From positions 3,528,001-3,592,000 of the forward strand of contig NZ_CP064295.1 in assembly GCF_015476115.1 (NCBI RefSeq): a stretch of DNA of 64,000 nt, written 5' to 3'. This stretch comes from Aegicerativicinus sediminis. Lineage in GTDB: Bacteria > Bacteroidota > Bacteroidia > Flavobacteriales > Flavobacteriaceae. The notes under the pieces are model-generated. The model saw nothing but the letters and a program-made list of their open reading frames with translations. It ran no database searches and was not told where the DNA came from. Shown here piece by piece: positions 38,181 through 45,224 of the stretch. Within the stretch, counting starts at the first letter, position 1, and the number at the start of each line of letters is the position of its first letter. Both the position numbers and the translations under genes were made by a program.

Positions 38181-38789
38181 TTATCCTGCTTCCTGTCTCC
38201 AAAAGTCAATGATTCTACTGTTTTTGATTTTGAAACCATAAACAACCATTGATTCAGTGCACCAATTTGGTTCAACAAGAAACGTATTGTAAATATTTAA
38301 CCTAAATGAACAGTCCTTGTTGTCAAAACTGACTGCGATTTTGTCTTTACAGCCCGTTGGGTCAGTAAACCCTTCAGGTGCAATGTCAAAATGGTATTCT
38401 TTTTCAAATCCTTGATTTTGCGTCAATGAATCCGTATCAATATCCTTTAAGAATCGAGTCAAATACTCTGCTGTCAAGTCAACCATTATTGAAGTTTCTT
38501 GGTCATTGTCAGGATATTGAACTTTTCGAATAGAATCAATTTTTGCGAACAAGTCTGTTCGAAGGTCTTGTTGCTCAAGTTTCAAGAAGTCGCTTATAGT
38601 CCCTGAACATTTGCTTGATTCGATTTGCTCAATTTCATTATTTGCGTTTTCAGTTTCTTCAACTTCAACTGTTGAATCAGTTAAAGACTGTGATTCGGAT
38701 TCAATGGTTTCAGACACTTTTCCATTGTTGCTTGAATTACTACAACCAATTAATAGCAGGACAGTCAAAATGTATGTCAGTGTCTTCAT
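38181..38789 (-). CDS. Cassette 4: hypothetical lipoprotein
   Basis: 202 residues with a clear lipoprotein signal (MKTLTYILTVLLLIGC) and a Ser/Glu-rich linker (SSNNGKVSETIESESQSLTD) before a folded domain (KCSGTISDFLKLEQQDLRTDLFAK, DKIAVSFDNKDCSFRLNIYNTFLV). Two to four Cys could form disulfides. No family recognised. The ATG follows the cassette start core by 12 bases with an ATTAAAAA leader nearly identical to that of cassette 2. Confidence 0.68.
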   Translation of the reverse strand: MKTLTYILTVLLLIGCSNSSNNGKVSETIESESQSLTDSTVEVEETENANNEIEQIESSKCSGTISDFLKLEQQDLRTDLFAKIDSIRKVQYPDNDQETSIMVDLTAEYLTRFLKDIDTDSLTQNQGFEKEYHFDIAPEGFTDPTGCKDKIAVSFDNKDCSFRLNIYNTFLVEPNWCTESMVVYGFKIKNSRIIDFWRQEAG

Positions 38790-38796
38790 TTTTTAA

Positions 38797-38934
38797 TGTG
38801 TGGCAACGGTTTGTATAAAGTTACCTGCGTGTGCAAGCCCTAAGTTAGCAACAAACCAGAAGCGGAAAAATCTGAATGGATTTTTCCAAATAGGCAATGG
38901 CCCAGCAATTAATTTTATACCGTGTTGGCAAACG
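38797..38934 (-). repeat. attC-like site 5
   Basis: Outer arm GTTGGCAAAC at 38924-38933 is the reverse complement of GTTTGCCAAC at 40175-40184. Body almost identical to site 1 (GTATAAAGTTA, GCGTGTGCAAGCCCTAAG, inner stem GGAAAAATC/GGATTTTTCC), although it follows a different gene. Confidence 0.8.
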
Positions 38935-38954
38935 TTTTTATTTTCTTATTAGAT

Positions 38955-40136
38955 TCACTCTGGATTTAATAATGAATTAAGTTTGTCTTCCAAATCATTT
39001 AAGTTCTTATCTTTTTTATCAGCACCCCGATAACGGTCAATAATAATGCCCTTTTCATCAATTAGGATGTATGCTGGAATAGGCTGAACATAATATGATT
39101 TCGAAATAGATCCTTTAATACCTACATTCTCCATTCCCTCATAAATATGGTGCCAATCTAAGTTTTCATTTTTTACTTGCTCTTTCCAACTAGTTTTGTC
39201 CTTGTCAAATGAAACACTGATAATTTCCAAACCCTTGCTGTGGTAGTCATCAAAAATCCTTTTAACCTCAGGTATTTCTTTTTTACATGGAACACACCAA
39301 GAAGCTCCGAAGTCTAACAGTACCATTTTCCCTTTAAATTGTTCTAAGTTAATCGGATTACCTTCTATATCTTCATAAGAAAAGGATGGTGCTACATCCC
39401 CAGAATTAACGATGTGCAAATCTAATTGCTCCTTAATCTGTAATCCATAGGAGGATTCCTTAATAGTTTGGTCGAGCGTCGAATATAAATTTGACAAGGA
39501 GTCCTTAGAAAGAGTTTTTCTATAAAAATCAACAGTATATCCGCTTAAATAAGAATGGGGATGATCTATTGCATACTTAAGCCAAGTATTCTTAATCTGA
39601 TCCAACCTCTTTTCCCACTGTTTATTTAACTGCTCTATTTCAGTTTTAAGGCTATCACTTGGATTTAGATTGTTTTTTTCAATTAATGGCTGTCGCTTAT
39701 TTCGAATTATATGGATCTCATCATAATATGGATTTACCATATTATCCAATTGTATTTTTTCCAACTGCGAATCTGAACCCACTATTTTAGCATTTGGAAA
39801 ATCGCCTTCCTTCAAATCCAATTCTATTTCTCCTGGGTCTAAGAAAAACAGCAGTCTGTTAGGGTCTTCCATATATCTCCCAGTTAGATTACTCATAACT
39901 GTGACCAATTGGGGATTAATAAGTGATCCTTTCGTCGTAAAAGAATTATCTACAACTGGTATTGTATCAACAACATAGGCATTAGAGGTGTCCTGGTAAA
40001 CAAGAACCAAATATTCGGTGTTTGAACCATTTATTGTTCCTTTTAGACGAAAACCTTTTTCATTTGATTTAGATTGCTTACAGGAAATCAAATTAATCAA
40101 ACCAAGTAGAATTATCGTATAATATTTATTTTTCAT
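38955..40136 (-). CDS. Cassette 5: TlpA-like thiol-disulfide lipoprotein with DUF4369
   Basis: 393 residues from the ATG at 40136 (MKNKYYTIILLGLINLISC, lipoprotein); the frame can be extended 12 codons but that part lies beside the recombination site. N-terminal DUF4369-type domain (FRLKGTINGSNTEYLVLVYQD), helical middle, then a thioredoxin domain with the active site WCVPC in FGASWCVPCKKEIPEV. It reduces or exchanges disulfides in the periplasm. It is the longest cassette gene. Confidence 0.88.
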   Translation of the reverse strand: MKNKYYTIILLGLINLISCKQSKSNEKGFRLKGTINGSNTEYLVLVYQDTSNAYVVDTIPVVDNSFTTKGSLINPQLVTVMSNLTGRYMEDPNRLLFFLDPGEIELDLKEGDFPNAKIVGSDSQLEKIQLDNMVNPYYDEIHIIRNKRQPLIEKNNLNPSDSLKTEIEQLNKQWEKRLDQIKNTWLKYAIDHPHSYLSGYTVDFYRKTLSKDSLSNLYSTLDQTIKESSYGLQIKEQLDLHIVNSGDVAPSFSYEDIEGNPINLEQFKGKMVLLDFGASWCVPCKKEIPEVKRIFDDYHSKGLEIISVSFDKDKTSWKEQVKNENLDWHHIYEGMENVGIKGSISKSYYVQPIPAYILIDEKGIIIDRYRGADKKDKNLNDLEDKLNSLLNPE

Positions 40137-40174
40137 TTCAAGGTATTTTATATAACTACAGAGTGCTAACAAAT

Positions 40175-40316
40175 GTTTGCCAACGTGATTGTGTAAGGAA
40201 CGTTGCGTGTTTGAGTGCGAGGATTTTCCGAAGGAAAATCAGAAGCTAGCAAACAAAGCAACGACCAAACGGCTTAACTAAAATAAGCAATGTTTTTTAC
40301 ACGGTGTTGTACAACG
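40175..40316 (-). repeat. attC-like site 6
   Basis: Outer arm GTTGTACAAC at 40306-40315 pairs with the identical palindrome at the cassette 6 start, 40904-40913. Inner hairpin GATTTTCC / GGAAAATC. Confidence 0.78.
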
Positions 40317-40327
40317 TTTTTTTATTA

Positions 40328-40879
40328 TTAAATTTCACTCAATATAAATCCACCAATTATAAAAATCAGAGTTGTCAAAATAAATGGTCTATTACTTTTA
40401 TAAATATTTGAAATTAAATTCCAGCAATAGAAATAGATGAAAATCGGAACCATAAAACCCAAGTAAGGAAAATCATTTTCGATTGAAATTTCGATTCCGC
40501 CAATAAACCAAATCATTCTGGTTAAGAAAATCAGCGTTCCAAACAAAATCCATAATGAGTTAGCTTGGGCATATCTCAATTTTAAGTTTTTCCTTTTTAT
40601 TCTCGCAAATGGTTTGCTCATCCAAAGATATGTTGTAAAACAAAAGGCGAAAGCAAAGGAAGTAAATCCAATTAAAGTTAAATAGTAAAATGAAAATTCA
40701 TAATTAAGGATTCTGCTCCAACTTGATTCGGCCATAACATTTCCAAAGTCAGATATTTTAGAAACTAGTCGAAACAAGCTATTAAAAGTTAAGCTAAATC
40801 CAAATCCTATTAAAATTCCACTGTAAAATTGAAGTTTACCAATTTCGTTAATTGTAAAGTCAGGTTTGAGGTTTTTCAA
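40328..40879 (-). CDS. Cassette 6: polytopic membrane protein
   Basis: 183 residues with about five membrane helices (LQFYSGILIGFGFSLTFNSLF, FYYLTLIGFTSFAFAFCFTTYLW, LWILFGTLIFLTRMIWF, FLGFMVPIFIYFY-like, ILTTLIFIIGGFILSEI). No family recognised. Start lies 25 bases after the GTT core. Confidence 0.65.
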   Translation of the reverse strand: MKNLKPDFTINEIGKLQFYSGILIGFGFSLTFNSLFRLVSKISDFGNVMAESSWSRILNYEFSFYYLTLIGFTSFAFAFCFTTYLWMSKPFARIKRKNLKLRYAQANSLWILFGTLIFLTRMIWFIGGIEISIENDFPYLGFMVPIFIYFYCWNLISNIYKSNRPFILTTLIFIIGGFILSEI

Positions 40880-40902
40880 TTCTGTGTAAACTTTGTTTTA
40901 AA

Positions 40903-41038
40903 TGTTGTACAACGGTTTGTGTATGGCTCGTTGCGGAAAATCAGCTATGATTTTCCGCCGTAACCGAAAGATAGTAAATTGCAATGAATTCCGATTAGGA
41001 ATTCAGCCGCAATGAGCTATACACGTTGTTACCACACG
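40903..41038 (-). repeat. attC-like site 7
   Basis: Outer arm GTTACCACAC at 41028-41037 is the reverse complement of GTGTGGTAAC at 41496-41505. Two inner hairpins: GCGGAAAATCA/TGATTTTCCGC and GAATTCC/GGAATTC. Confidence 0.8.
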
Positions 41039-41069
41039 TTTTTTATTCCAATTCATAATTTAAATCAAA

Positions 41070-41471
41070 CTATTCAGTCGGTATTTTTTCAAATTTACAT
41101 TTGTCACATTTTACTATACTATCAGGTGCAGGTTTGTCCAAATAAATTTCGTTGTATAATGGTTTTATTGCACTATATTTTACAAAAAACTTTTTTCCGA
41201 TGTAAGGTTTCCAATCAGAGTCAGATTTTCCAGAAAAATTATCATCCATAAAATGGCTTACTTCTCTAATTTTTTCTCCGTCATAAAATTCATAAGTCCA
41301 TGATGGTGAAACTTTCGCACCTCTCTTATAGTCAATTATTTTTCCAACTGTATAATAAGTTTTAAGTTCGGTCAATTTTTCATTTCGGTCAGAAACTCCC
41401 CAAATCAGATAAATTCCGAATAAGATAATTATTCCGATTGGAATATATTTTCCGATTTTTGGTTTAGTCAT
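41070..41471 (-). CDS. Cassette 7: DUF3592-like membrane protein
   Basis: 133 residues. N-terminal membrane helix (YIPIGIIILFGIYLIWGV), then a small beta domain (YYTVGKIIDYKRGAKVSPSWTYEFYDG, YIGKKFFVKYSAIKP) that fits DUF3592-type proteins. Two C-terminal Cys (CDKCKFEKIP). Function unknown. It is the cassette closest to the recombinase, hence probably the most recently gained if integration is at the recombinase-proximal end. Confidence 0.65.
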   Translation of the reverse strand: MTKPKIGKYIPIGIIILFGIYLIWGVSDRNEKLTELKTYYTVGKIIDYKRGAKVSPSWTYEFYDGEKIREVSHFMDDNFSGKSDSDWKPYIGKKFFVKYSAIKPLYNEIYLDKPAPDSIVKCDKCKFEKIPTE

Positions 41472-41495
41472 CGTCTCATGCCGTTTTTCTCAAAT

Positions 41496-41533
41496 GTGTG
41501 GTAACAATTGGATAACACCACCGGTGGTGTTAT
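41496..41533 (-). promoter_or_regulatory. attI-like junction and perfect 22-bp palindrome beside the recombinase gene
   Basis: The cassette 7 start core GTGTGGTAAC (41496-41505) is followed at 41512-41533 by a perfect palindrome, half-site ATAACACCACC, and a T-run on the plus strand. It sits 16 bp from the recombinase stop codon. It occupies the place of the primary insertion site (attI); it could also stop plus-strand transcripts. Confidence 0.55.
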
Positions 41534-41549
41534 TTTTTATTTGTCAATA

Positions 41550-42677
41550 CTACAAATCTAAAGGATTTCTGATCATTTCAAAGCTGGAAGTGGCAACATG
41601 GGTATAAATTTCCGTAGTTTTCGATGAACTGTGTCCCAATAGCATTTGGATATACCGAAGATCCGTTCCACTTTCCAATAGGTGTGTAGCAAAACTGTGC
41701 CGCAGCATATGTGGAGTGACATGAATCAAGATACCAGCTTTATTGGCGGCACGAGAAACAATTTTCTGGACACTGTTAGGGCTGTACCTTTGGTTGTTAG
41801 GGCCTTCAAAAAGATACTTTTTTGGTTTCCATTGGCGGTAGTAATCCCTTAGGTCATTTAAGACCTTTTCACTCAAAATAGTATACCTGTCCTTGTTTCC
41901 CTTTGCATCCCTGATATGTACCAACATCCTCTTACTCTCTATGTCAATAATCTCCAAGTTAAGGAGCTCGCTCCTCCTTAGCCCACTACTGTAAAGGAGC
42001 GACACGATACATCGGTGCTTCAGGTTATTTGTACAGTCAATGATCTGTAAGACCTCTCCCCTTGAGAGGACCTTTGGCAACCGCTTTCTTTTTCTTGGCC
42101 TCTCGATGGCATAGAACCTGTAGGGCATGTCCTGAACGGTCTCATAATAGAACTTGATGCTATTTATCGCAAGATTGATATAACTGTCGCTCTGCTGCTC
42201 GGCAATCATATGGTCTATGTAGGAACGTACATCACGTTCATCCAGATCGTCAATTTCCCTATCTGGAAAATGGTTGATGAACCTCTCAAAACAATTGATG
42301 TAGCTGCGTGCCGTATTGTTGGAATATTTCTTAAGCCTTAGTTTATCCTTAAATTCCTTAGGACAAGACCTTTGTCTCCTATCTGATCTGGCTTCATGCC
42401 ATGAAAGGTCTAATGGATCATCAAGTCCCCTTGATCTCGATTGCCCAAAAAACATGTTGCCATCAACCCAAGCTATGCCTTTGAAGGTCCTGAAGATGAT
42501 ATCGAGGTTAGACTTGTTGTTGGGAAGATGGAACATGCCAAGATCCTCGTTACATGCCACATCTGGAAGTGAATTCACCAAGGCCTGAACCCTCCTATCA
42601 TACCTGAATTTAAGGCCAATGTGCTTTTGGCCGTTAATGAGAATATGTGAGAGCGAGATATGGTTGTTGAAAGCCAT
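41550..42677 (-). CDS. Tyrosine recombinase of the cassette array
   Basis: 375 residues. Residues 1-95 form an N-terminal domain (HISLSHILINGQKHIGLKF, VDGNMFFGQ) not found in Xer proteins. Residues 105-200 are the SAM-like core-binding domain (LKKYSNNTARSYINCFERFINHF). The catalytic domain has Arg in SSGLRRSELL (about 236), Lys in GNKDRY, HMLRHSFATHLL (about 324), LLGHSSSKTTEIYTHV with the nucleophile Tyr near 355. It ends IRNPLDL, similar to the SPLD ending of integron integrases, but lacks the 20-residue insertion of IntI before the HxxR box. Confidence 0.88.
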   Translation of the reverse strand: MAFNNHISLSHILINGQKHIGLKFRYDRRVQALVNSLPDVACNEDLGMFHLPNNKSNLDIIFRTFKGIAWVDGNMFFGQSRSRGLDDPLDLSWHEARSDRRQRSCPKEFKDKLRLKKYSNNTARSYINCFERFINHFPDREIDDLDERDVRSYIDHMIAEQQSDSYINLAINSIKFYYETVQDMPYRFYAIERPRKRKRLPKVLSRGEVLQIIDCTNNLKHRCIVSLLYSSGLRRSELLNLEIIDIESKRMLVHIRDAKGNKDRYTILSEKVLNDLRDYYRQWKPKKYLFEGPNNQRYSPNSVQKIVSRAANKAGILIHVTPHMLRHSFATHLLESGTDLRYIQMLLGHSSSKTTEIYTHVATSSFEMIRNPLDL

Positions 42678-42740
42678 AGTTGAATTTGTAGGATAAATTT
42701 ATACTTTCTTCCATCAAAGAGAGGAGATTAAATACTTGTA

Positions 42741-42780
42741 GTCGTTTGTTGTCGTTTGTAAACGTTTGTTGTCGGATAAA
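42741..42780. repeat. Four 10-bp iteron-like repeats upstream of the recombinase
   Basis: Successive decamers GTCGTTTGTT, GTCGTTTGTA, AACGTTTGTT and GTCGGATAAA. The period equals one helical turn. They lie 64-103 bp upstream of the recombinase start and before the divergent small ORF, so a regulator or recombinase could bind them. Confidence 0.55.
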
Positions 42781-42834
42781 CGTATATTGCAACTGATGTT
42801 TTCCCAATTTATCTAATATCCAATTTAATATTAA

Positions 42835-43026
42835 ATGTTCTACAGCCGCTTCAAACCTACAGAGACCTACCTCAGGAAAATTAATTCCATAAAGACCATA
42901 GAAAACTTGAACACCAATTCAAAGCTTGTCACCTTTCTGGTGGACTGCTATTTTGAGAACCTGAGACTCAAAAAAGAGATCCACCGACTAAAACAGCAGC
43001 AGGCCACACTAAAAAAGGCCGCCTAA
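42835..43026 (+). CDS. Small basic hypothetical protein divergent from the recombinase
   Basis: 63 residues, MFYSRFKPTETYLRKINSIK at the start and a basic helical end (LRLKKEIHRLKQQQATLKKA) that could form a coiled coil. Faces away from the recombinase and toward the end of the phage operon; could be a regulator of one of them. Followed by an imperfect hairpin (AAGGCCGCC / GGCAGCCTT) with no good T-run. Confidence 0.5.
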   Translation: MFYSRFKPTETYLRKINSIKTIENLNTNSKLVTFLVDCYFENLRLKKEIHRLKQQQATLKKAA

Positions 43027-43078
43027 TGGCAGCCTTCCTTGGGACACAACGTCACTATAAACGAAACAAGTAATTTAT

Positions 43079-43726
43079 TTAACTGGGGCCGCTCTGCGAG
43101 AAGGCTATAAAGAGTGAGATCTGTCCTTGTGTATAGGGATCGATCTGTCCTGAGAAGGCATAACCACCACCATTCTGGTCATACTGTGATTCGGATCTTT
43201 GGTAATCCAGATCCGCAAGTACGATCTTGTCCCCATTATTGGGACGTAGGTTTTCAAGTTTGTTACCATTTGCAATTAGGCCCTCGTAGATCAGGTAATC
43301 AAATACATCATTCTGGTGGGCCTCGATACGCACCCAAAACTTCTCCTTTGGTGGCAAGGGTGAATAAAGGGTCGTCTGGAAGTCCATTATCAGGTAATTA
43401 GGGTTCTCCACAACCACATTTGGCACGTCCTGAATGTTGGACAGGTGGATGATAAAGCCTTCATACTGCTCCCCCTCTACTTTTGTACTCAGTACCTTGT
43501 CAAAGTGTTGGTAGGATTGAGAAGGGAGCATATCAAAGGAGACGCCGTTGGAGATCACCCTCACGGTTTTATTGAATCGACCAAAGTACACGGCATATTT
43601 GTTTGGCTCGTGCAACTGTTTGGTATCTTTCAAATATTTGAATTCGATGAAGTTGATATTGGCTTCACCATAAAGTTCTTTGAGATAGCCCTCGGCTACA
43701 CAGTTTGGGATAGTTACCATAATCAA
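43079..43726 (-). CDS. Phage hypothetical protein, beta-rich
   Basis: 215 residues, no signal or membrane segment. Mostly beta-strand pattern (NKYAVYFGRFNKTVRVISNGVSF, YEGFIIHLSNIQDVPNVVVENPNYLIMDFQTTLY) with a C-terminal glycine-rich stretch (DQNGGGYAFSGQIDP). Its position at the end of the structural operon and its composition are compatible with a vertex, spike or receptor-binding protein, but no homology was recognised. Start overlaps the upstream gene by 4 bp. Confidence 0.65.
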   Translation of the reverse strand: MIMVTIPNCVAEGYLKELYGEANINFIEFKYLKDTKQLHEPNKYAVYFGRFNKTVRVISNGVSFDMLPSQSYQHFDKVLSTKVEGEQYEGFIIHLSNIQDVPNVVVENPNYLIMDFQTTLYSPLPPKEKFWVRIEAHQNDVFDYLIYEGLIANGNKLENLRPNNGDKIVLADLDYQRSESQYDQNGGGYAFSGQIDPYTQGQISLFIAFSQSGPS

Positions 43727-44124
43727 GTATTTAGTTTTGTTCCGAAGAAATAGGCGATTACCCTCGCCCCTGTCACAGTGTACAGGAAATCGGTAGCCCT
43801 CTGGATCTCGGATGTATTTTCAGTCGGGAATTCCATAAAGAAGGGAAACAGCGACACACCGATCGTACAGAAGATCAGAAAGGCAGTCATGTAATACAAA
43901 AACCGTTTAGAGAAACGATCGTTCTGCTTGAGTGCCTCTATCTGCATTTTTCTAGCATCCTGAAGGTCGTCTATTTCTTGTTTGAAACGCTCGGCAATCA
44001 GGGTCTGGACCTTGAGTTCAAATTCACGCTGCTTGGCCTTATCGCCCTTGAAGAGTTCAAAGAGCCTGTCGTAGATCTCGGGATCCGAGAAGATCCCCTT
44101 AAGGATGTTTAGAATTCTGTTCAT
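43723..44124 (-). CDS. Holin-like phage membrane protein
   Basis: 133 residues. An amphipathic charged helix (ELKVQTLIAERFKQEIDDLQDARKMQIEAL) precedes two membrane helices (FLYYMTAFLIFCTIGVSLFPFF and FLYTVTGARVIAYFFG). The layout recalls three-TM GTA-type holins. It lies two genes after the lysozyme in the transcription direction, which supports a lysis role. Identity as holin is inferred. Confidence 0.6.
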   Translation of the reverse strand: MNRILNILKGIFSDPEIYDRLFELFKGDKAKQREFELKVQTLIAERFKQEIDDLQDARKMQIEALKQNDRFSKRFLYYMTAFLIFCTIGVSLFPFFMEFPTENTSEIQRATDFLYTVTGARVIAYFFGTKLNT

Positions 44125-44362
44125 TTCGTTTTCGTTTGATATCGATCCTCAGCGAGGTGATCTTAAGGCAGACATAGAAAAGGGTTACAAAACCGATCCC
44201 CAACTGGATGGTATCGGTCACCATGCCAATGGAGAAGTGCTTGAACACCTCAATGCCGAAGACACCAAGTATGGCATTGGTGCATACCTTGACCATATGC
44301 AGGGATTCGGACCTTATCATGTCAATTTCCATACACCCAATGCCAAAAGAAGCAACAGCCAA
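44099..44362 (-). CDS. Small phage membrane protein
   Basis: 87 residues with a likely internal start 11 codons in (MEIDMIRSESLHMVK). Two membrane segments (VKVCTNAILGVFGIEVF and TIQLGIGFVTLFYVCLKI) and a basic tail (RIDIKRKRNEQNSKHP). It overlaps the lysozyme gene by 46 bp upstream and the holin-like gene by 26 bp downstream. A second holin or virion membrane protein is possible. Confidence 0.6.
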   Translation of the reverse strand: MAVASFGIGCMEIDMIRSESLHMVKVCTNAILGVFGIEVFKHFSIGMVTDTIQLGIGFVTLFYVCLKITSLRIDIKRKRNEQNSKHP

Positions 44363-44967
44363 CTCAGGCTATCCTTTTTTTTTTCGACTATGACCACATC
44401 CTCGTTCTGCAATCCATCGGTGATGGAAACGGATCCACCAGTCTTGGGATCCTGATAGCTCTGGATGAACATATGGGATTCAAAGAGCACTTTTTCTGCC
44501 TTTCTCCTTCTCACTAGACCTGCAAGCACATTGCCGCCTGACCTAACAAAGTCCTCGAAGCGTTCGGCTGCACCGTTATAGTCCAACTTGTTGAGCTTAT
44601 GCAATAAGGTTGAACCATAGTAGGGATTGGAACCATACTTTTTGTCGGCAAAGTTGTGTGAGCCTATGTTATAGACCAAGGACACAAGGGCATCAAACAT
44701 ATTCTGGGTGATGGGTGCGGTAACGGCCGAGCGGACCGTTACTTCCGCAAATTCCATATCCTGTCTGAGGTAGGCCTCGGCAGTCGATTTGGTGATCTTC
44801 TGGCCGACATAGACATCCCTAGTATGGCCATAGCCAATGGTCAGCTTGCCGATGATATGGTCGCCTTTCTGTAGGTCTTTGTTTGGGTTGAGATCGTCAT
44901 AGGCGGTCAATCTAAGGCCCTCGAATTCCTTGATAAGGCTTAGGCCGTTGTCACTGATTTTCATCAT
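44317..44967 (-). CDS. Phage lysozyme, GH24 family, with C-terminal membrane anchor
   Basis: 216 residues. The GH24 pattern is clear: catalytic Glu in SLIKEFEGLRLTAYDD, TIGYGHT with the conserved Thr, then QNMFDALVSLVYNIGSHNF and LVRRRKAEKVLF. It cleaves the glycan of peptidoglycan. After residue 170 the protein has a linker and a membrane helix (SLSWLLLLLALGVWKL) at the very end, which is unusual for free endolysins and fits a virion- or membrane-bound lytic enzyme used for entry. Confidence 0.9.
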   Translation of the reverse strand: MMKISDNGLSLIKEFEGLRLTAYDDLNPNKDLQKGDHIIGKLTIGYGHTRDVYVGQKITKSTAEAYLRQDMEFAEVTVRSAVTAPITQNMFDALVSLVYNIGSHNFADKKYGSNPYYGSTLLHKLNKLDYNGAAERFEDFVRSGGNVLAGLVRRRKAEKVLFESHMFIQSYQDPKTGGSVSITDGLQNEDVVIVEKKKDSLSWLLLLLALGVWKLT

Positions 44968-44972
44968 AGCGT

Positions 44973-45224
44973 TTATTTTTTGGGGGTCATGGCATTTTTT
45001 ACAAATGGCATGAACATGGACATCAAAGGGTTTTCTGGTGGTTTGTTGTAGCCTTTCTTGGCCTCTTGGTAGGACATGGCCCTATCGAAGATCTTAAAGC
45101 CAAAGTACAATGGGCTGACTATTACAGCCGCAATCAGGATCAATGGGCTTATCAAGAACAAGAGGAATAACAATAGTTTACTCATATGGGAGGGTTTAGT
45201 TACTGAAGACAAAGCCTGCCGCAT
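44973..45224 (-). CDS. Small phage membrane protein
   Basis: 83 residues, one long hydrophobic segment (LLLFLLFLISPLILIAAVIVSPLYFGFKIF) and a polar tail. It overlaps the previous gene by 29 bp and ends 6 bp before the lysozyme start. Candidate virion membrane protein. Confidence 0.65.
   Translation of the reverse strand: MRQALSSVTKPSHMSKLLLFLLFLISPLILIAAVIVSPLYFGFKIFDRAMSYQEAKKGYNKPPENPLMSMFMPFVKNAMTPKK

Larger units (their letters stand above)
35883..42677 (-). mobile_element. Integron-like gene cassette array with recombinase
   Basis: Seven single-gene cassettes, all transcribed on the minus strand away from the recombinase gene at 41550-42677. Each cassette begins with GTT plus seven bases and ends with a 135-142-bp fold-back site that starts with the exact reverse complement of those ten bases. 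The fixed positions are AAC/GTT, the same triplets used by integron attC sites, while the rest varies between cassettes. Each gene starts 9-40 bases after the GTT core. The recombinase is upstream and co-directional, as in the reversed Treponema-type integrons. Confidence 0.8.

Noticed and set aside
35883-41505. CRISPR or tandem satellite repeats
   Set aside because: The repeated units are about 140 bp, fold on themselves, separate different genes and vary in sequence; no short regular spacer pattern exists.
42681-42710. Possible third dif-like site (AATTTGTAGGATAAATTTATAC)
   Set aside because: Resembles the element XerD arm only with a two-base insertion, and the XerC arm is missing; too weak to call a boundary.
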